Assembly (NCBI GenBank): GCA_948567375.1 | Contig: OX419755.1 | Span: 71,614,944-71,678,943, forward strand | Direction: 5' to 3' | Origin: Lunularia cruciata | Lineage: Eukaryota; Streptophyta; Marchantiopsida; Lunulariales; Lunulariaceae | Length of the DNA: 64,000 bases | Shown: positions 59,032 through 64,000 of the stretch, piece by piece | Layout: each line of letters begins with the position of its first letter | Numbering within the stretch: the stretch's first letter is position 1 | Notes under the pieces: model-generated | Seen by the model: only the letters and a program-made list of their open reading frames with translations | What the model was told of the DNA's origin: nothing | The model's database searches: none | Program-made: the position numbers and the translations under genes

Positions 59032-61353
59032 ATGGGCACGGGACTATTGCTGCTGCCAAGCAGTTCCAGAGTTGCTGTTGATGGTGCATCTACAGGACTG
59101 GTATGTCTATGACCTAGCTTGTTGACTTCCAGGTGCCATCCATTACTTGCTTTGAATTTTATGTAGTTTTTCGCAAGGTAAAGGAAGGGGAGTTGCCTAA
59201 TTTCTCCGGCCTCTGTTGTCGATCGCAGGTCGGGAACAGATTGATCCAGGATTTTCGTTATGAAGGAAGCCTGCACAGCCTGGTTATCCGTCGTGAGGGA
59301 CTTGTGCTCACTCACTCATCACGGGCCACTCCAGCTGCATGGTTCATTGGAAAATCGGGGAGGAGGATGACAGCTGCGTCCGTTAGAGCGGTTGCATTCG
59401 CCAGGTAATTTCACAAAATAATGTCTTTGATGAAGACGGATGAGGAGCGAGGATTTTGTTATACCTGTAACCTTCTTCAGGTCGCAGCTCTGCAGTGAGC
59501 TCTCTGGTCGCGAAGGTCTTATTTGCGTGTTATCTCTCTCATTTTCTCAACTTTTTGTGTAATTTGTTCGAGAACTTTTAAAACTTTTGAGATATCTCAT
59601 AAGGAAGTCGATTTAATTGTCAATCTAAAGTTTGTAAAACGATGACTGCGAAGAAGGCACACTAGAGACCACAATATGCGTCAGCTGTTCCATTCGTGCT
59701 GAAGACGCCAGGCTTAGTGCCTGAGTACGAAGCCAATGTAAGGGAAGCTTACGATGAGCAAGAGACTATAGGGAATAAAATTATAGAAACTCGCTATATT
59801 ATAAGATCAGTCAAATATGGCCGTTTTGAAACCTTCGACTAAGAACAACAGGGAAGTAGATGGAGTCATGGAAAGATTTCTTTCTGGGCAGTGGAAGGTA
59901 TTTTAGTAGCTGTAGAAGTCTTCGGGAACGAATGACATGCTTCTCTGCATGTGGAGGGTTGGGATATAGAAATTGGGGGATAGTCTGCGCTTGCCAATTA
60001 TTGTAGGGTAGGGGACAGTACGATATGCGTCAATAGTGGTGGACTGTGCGGGTCGACGATCGATTGTGGAATGAGAAGGATTTCATGATTAGGAGATACC
60101 GTATTACTTGGGTTTTCAGCTCATAAGACTCTTCTTGTCTATAGTGCACAGTGAACAAAATTGGTAACTGCAAAATTCGTTGGACAATAGGCTGTAGAAA
60201 CTGAAGGGAGGCGTTGATATTTACCCAGAACGTGTATGAGTTCCAGAAGGTCTCTATACAATAGTTGTGTTCTAGGTCTCCCGGTGATTCACTTTCTGTC
60301 CACCAGCGAAAAGCACTGTTTCTTGCATGTTCATTACAGGTAGATTACAAAATTGTCTCATGCTAGTCAGATGAGGATAATATATTTCCCGGATGACGAC
60401 TTGACAACATACAGTCCTTGCAGGCCCACTGTTATAACAGCATGCTCAATTCGAGGGGTTAACTCTTTTCAATCATCGAGAAGAAGAATGCAATGCAGGT
60501 GCATGCCTGAAAGTAGGTTCCCTTGAGCAAAGTATATGGGAATCACGTACTCGTTCTTGCTCTAGCCAAGACGACGAAATTGTTGCCGTGCTCGTAATAC
60601 TCCACGGACTTCACTCCTGCAGGACAAGATGGATGAGTGACTTTCTGATGTGTATACATGTGGCATCCTGGGTTCCCTTTATTTACGTCAGTGTACTCCA
60701 TGATCCTGCAGACCAAAATGAGGAAAGCTTTAGTATTGAGAGCTTTTCGACCTCTAGTGGAGCTTGGAATGAGGAGCAAGAGAATACAGAGTCAACGTCT
60801 GACCAATCGTTCTTCCAGGTCAGTTTTGATCTCATTCTTAAAAGATTTATTTTCACTTCATCAGTACATTCTACCGATTATTCAGCTATACCTCTTTATT
60901 TGGGAAACTCACTCACGATCTGATCTATCAGGATGTCAAGATTGACCTCAATCTTCCAAGGCGGAGGATGTTAGTTGAGTTTACTTGCAATGTGTGCGAA
61001 ACACGAACTCAGCGTCTTGTCAACCCTGAGGCCTACGAACGTGGAACCGTGTTTGTACAGGTATGCTTGTACTGATCTGGTACCTTCCATACATCGAAAC
61101 GGCACTCTTTTGGCAGCTTGGAATAATAGTCATTATCGTTTGACACCTTCGAAGCCCGCATTCCTCTTACTGATCGGTCCCATGGATGAATGCAGGGCCC
61201 TAACTTTACTTTCTGTTCCTTCGTAAACTTGGTCTATATTGTCGTTGGTGAATGCAGTGTGCGGGTTGTGAGTCTTATCATCAGCTTGTGGATAACTTGA
61301 ACCTCATTCAGGAGTATGACTTCAGGAAACAGAATGATGAGAATCCGTCGTAG
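59032..61353 (+). CDS. DNL-type zinc-finger (Zim17/HEP-like) organellar protein
   Basis: Spliced model: 59032-59100, 59229-59404, 59481-59515, 60712-60818, 60932-61060 and 61258-61353, all introns GT-AG. Phases agree at every junction, giving 203 aa. The start MGTGLLLLPSSSRV and the Ser/Arg/Ala-rich exon 2 (SSRATPAAWFIGKSGRR) look like an organelle transit peptide. An acidic linker follows (QNEESFSIESF). The zinc finger has CNVC (Cys148, Cys151) and CAGC (Cys173, Cys176) with VDNL (184-186), the DNL signature, and LPRRRMLVEFTC, AYERGTVFVQ and EYDFR around it. Proteins of this family assist organellar Hsp70; plant members act in plastids or mitochondria. The last three exons are secure. Exons 1-3 are inferred, an optional exon at 59133-59177 is possible, and the 1.2-kb third intron could hide another. 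Confidence 0.8.
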
Positions 61354-61847
61354 AGCCGGTTATTAGAAGACTGATTTGTTGAGACGCTTACAGCCACCTT
61401 CTGAATAGCCTGAATCTCGTAGTAGGGTATCCGTTAAAAGATAGTGAGGTTTAACATGAGATTTCGGGTTTGTATATTTTGGTTCTCGTAGATATCAGCG
61501 ATACTCCCACCATGTATTACGTACAAAAGTATGATCACATGTGATGCCCTTTCATCAGCCCTGAATATAGGATGTGATGGTGCTTACATAGTTTGGACAG
61601 GCTTGTAACTTGTCTCTTCCATCTTGGATCCATCGACTGAATTCGGAACCGCAGGCCGTGGTTTAATCCATTGATCGGTTGTCATTTGTTGATGAGAACA
61701 ACTCGCCAACTAGTGACAGGACATGGGAAGTATTCTTTCATAGTTGAGGGAAGTTTGAGAGATATACAAAACATGTATCTTTCTCTGTTACCGGGTAATC
61801 GGACACACTAGTCTTGGAACTGCACGAACGAGACGGAGTACTAAAGT
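61354..61847. other. 3' region of the DNL gene and intergenic DNA
   Basis: Likely the 3' untranslated region in its first part. No other feature is seen. Confidence 0.4.
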
Positions 61848-61848
61848 G

Positions 61849-61856
61849 TATATAAA
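61849..61856 (+). promoter_or_regulatory. Possible TATA box
   Basis: TATATAAA lies 107 bp upstream of the ATG at 61963, at a normal distance for a short 5' leader. Confidence 0.35.
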
Positions 61857-61962
61857 GTGTATCTGGACATACAACTCTTCTTTTAACCCATAAATTCCTT
61901 CTCACTTTCTAAACTCGCTCAAGAGGAACACACCCATGTAACACACTTCGGGCTTGAAAACC

Positions 61963-62157
61963 ATGTTTGCTTTTGACTTTCGACCCGCGTTAACCCGTTT
62001 TGAGAAGATAATGGATGGACTGGCCGGGAACACAAACAGGGCGAATTGGAACGCGAGACAGAGTGAATTGAGTTTTGACGAAGGTAGAATAGTAAACCCT
62101 AAACTCGTTCGCTCTACGTCGTTTGGAGTGAGTGAGAGTTTGTCGAAATTAAGATGA
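61963..62157 (+). CDS. Hypothetical small protein, 64 aa
   Basis: ATG frame MFAFDFRPALTRFEKIMDG...SFGVSESLSKLR. It is led by a TATA-like box at a fitting distance and has a balanced amino-acid make-up (charged and amphipathic, no membrane segment). The family is not recognised. A 163-codon frame covers the same DNA on the opposite strand but has a less protein-like composition. It may be a complete small gene, a first exon or chance. Confidence 0.3.
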   Translation: MFAFDFRPALTRFEKIMDGLAGNTNRANWNARQSELSFDEGRIVNPKLVRSTSFGVSESLSKLR

Positions 62158-63119
62158 AGACATGGCCTTACTTTAAATCGGTTTATGAGGAATTTTGTCC
62201 CGTCAACTTTCTCTACAAAACGAGATTTTGAAACTGTCGACCTAGATGCAGGCACATCATTGTCCTGGCCCAACACCAGACATTGTTGAGTTGTTACACA
62301 AGCACAATTATGACGTTGCATGCCATAGAGATGGCGAAACAACAAATTGTTGGCTACATGTAGAAAATATGTAGTAAACTTCACACCGTCCACAACAACG
62401 GTCAGAAAACTGGTTCTTTCGAATGGTCAGTTCAAGAACGAAGTATTTCGCGAACTCTAGGAAGAGCTCTTTCGAGTTTGAATCTTCCTAACGGATTCAA
62501 AAGTTAAAGACCATGCAGGGACTTGGAACAAATCCAACATGGATTCATCACCGCCTGTCATAGTACTACCAAAGTGAGGGTACAGATCTAAATTTCGATA
62601 AACGTTGTTATTCCACTGTCTTAAAAGGGGCAATCTAACTTGGTACTCAAAACTGTCCACAGGACTGAAAAAATGATCGCTGTTGCCTCCTAAAACAAGT
62701 CTGCAAGAGTATTGTTAGATCTAGTAAAGCATAAAATAAACGTCAAACATTTCCTGTTCAGCCCGTGGAGGTGGTGGGGAATGGCAAGTACGAGAACGAA
62801 CAAATAGTAGGCCTACAGGACCCTGGTGAGCTTGAATTGAAGAGAACGAAATAAGCTTTACTTTTAGCCATGGAAAGGGTGGCAGCTATCAATAGCCACT
62901 TTACTTCTGATGAACGAGTTCAACGACTGATTACAAAATCGCCGTTTACACACACAACCGTTTCGACGGCAAAATTTCTCGGAGCCACTGACTCACTTAA
63001 CATACATTACCGGTACAGTATAGTGTGAGAACAAGTAAATCCAATGGACAATTGGCACAAGTCGGATTAAGGTCGGAAATGCCTTCAGTATGATACTGAC
63101 ATCGTCACACATGTGAAGG
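62158..63119. other. Intergenic, nothing recognised
   Basis: Only short frames on both strands, none with recognisable motifs. Confidence 0.4.
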
Positions 63120-63290
63120 ATGTGCGAAGGCTCCGATGGCACTTCCACGTCTAATGTCAGCACTCAGATAATCAAAGCGGAGCAGCTTAACGGAGCTACA
63201 GCAGACGTCTTTCCTCGACAAAATTCCTCTTCAGATCTCCCCCTCTACGCAATTTGCATTCTCGTGAGTGCCTACATGCTATTAGTTCAG

Positions 63291-63614
63291 GAAAATTTCG
63301 GTAGATTCGGCGGCCCAGTTTCAGCAAAGCAGGTACTAGAACCTGCTGCATATTTCTGAGGGTATACCATGCGATCATGTGTCTCAGGGCCGCCACCAAC
63401 TTCAATCGACCGTCAGCCATGCCGATCGGTTGAAGACAATGAACATTGATACACTTCGTATTTGTCGTTGGTTAACCGACCCAGTCCAATCCTATCAGGA
63501 CACCCCTATACATGCACTAGCCCTTCCAGAAATTATAGATGCTCTACCATCATCTTTGCGTCCCGGAGAGAATTATACTCCAGCAACAATCCTTACTGAG
63601 TACGTTAAATTTAG
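63291..63614 (+). CDS. Two exons of an unknown spliced gene
   Basis: A pyrimidine-bearing acceptor (ttagttcag) opens exon 63291-63332 (ENFGRFGGPVSAKQ), which ends at GTACTA. A second acceptor (gtgtctcag) opens exon 63388-63614 (GRHQLQSTVSHADRL...ILTEYVKFR), which ends at TTTAG|GTCATG. The frame is preserved across the 55-bp intron (phase 0 to 0). The next exon would enter in phase 2 and probably lies near or past the window edge. The open frame extends left to an ATG at 63120, so the first exon may instead be longer. The family is not recognised. Confidence 0.4.
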
Positions 63615-64000
63615 GTCATGATCAGAGGTGGAATAGTTCGCTCCAGAACTGCTGGAAGATAGGCACTGCAGTGTACACTCGAGTAATTTGGTTTCATAGC
63701 TCGTTAACTGGACATGCTAGATACGACCAGGATGAGCCTTCACGTATCTAGATCAAATCAGGATTTTACATCCATGAACTTAAGTAAGAACAGGCTCCTA
63801 ACAGCAAGGCTGCATTGCAGATGATCATCCAACCTTTGCCGTTTCCTCATTTACTGGTAAGGGGGTTTCAGCTTCTGCACTAGCTCGTGATTCGTTCCCG
63901 CATGCCTGAGCAACAAGCTTTGTTGACACGTCTGGCGACCACCATCGAGCCATCTTGATATCATCTTCCTTCATTTGATTCCCATATTCCGAAAAATTGA
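63615..64000. other. Right edge, probably intron or exon of the same gene
   Basis: No clear exon could be placed. The window ends here. Confidence 0.3.

Noticed and set aside
58746-59315. 189-codon minus-strand frame
   Set aside because: It overlaps the first exons of the DNL gene on the other strand, has no recognisable motif and no conserved character; most likely chance.
61902-62393. 163-codon minus-strand frame
   Set aside because: Opposite to the TATA-led small ORF; Phe/Leu/Ser-rich composition, no motif, no promoter signal seen.

Overview
The window is nuclear DNA of a land plant, most likely a non-seed plant (bryophyte-like). The evidence is a BYPASS1-type gene, a spliced organellar DNL zinc-finger gene with plant-style GT-AG introns, and Ty3/gypsy, Copia-like and non-LTR retroelements in deep nests. 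The species cannot be fixed from sequence alone. Roughly 50 of 64 kb is decayed mobile DNA. Host genes sit in two less repetitive islands, about 37.4-44.6 kb and 56.3-64 kb.

Layout. 69-7870: a Ty3/gypsy element on the minus strand (family G1) with both LTRs. 7940-9600: a tandem array with a period of about 101 bp. 9601-12185: unassigned sequence. 12186-21425: an LTR element on the minus strand (family X, copy X1) that carries gag, protease and a cytosine-5 DNA methyltransferase domain; it is split by a 3.76-kb insert (copy A, 12386-16144). 21426-28680: the 3' half of a second G1 element on the plus strand, split by a sister 3.76-kb insert (copy B, 23555-27311). 28681-34048: a second copy of X (X2), with no 3.76-kb insert. 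34049-37028: AT-rich DNA with a faint Copia-like fossil. 37029-37420: a near-perfect 392-bp foldback.

The first gene island holds a single-exon BPS1-like gene on the minus strand (40182-41222). At 45.2-55.1 kb lies an old non-LTR-type reverse transcriptase element on the plus strand. A chromodomain Ty3/gypsy element (family G2, 48164-54323) has split its C-terminal region, and G2 itself contains a solo LTR of its own family inside its RNase H domain. After a roughly 300-bp tandem duplication (55.7-56.3 kb) comes the second gene island, with a six-exon DNL-type zinc-finger gene (59032-61353), a small TATA-led ORF (61963-62157) and a spliced gene running off the right edge (from about 63291).

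Two observations stand out. The first is a retroelement carrying a C5-methyltransferase, in two copies, with motifs I, II, IV, VI, VIII and X readable. The second is a mobile unit of about 3.76 kb with TG...CA ends and 5-bp target duplications but no terminal repeats, which encodes a long coiled-coil protein. Its ends are fixed by two filled sites, each with an empty counterpart inside this window.
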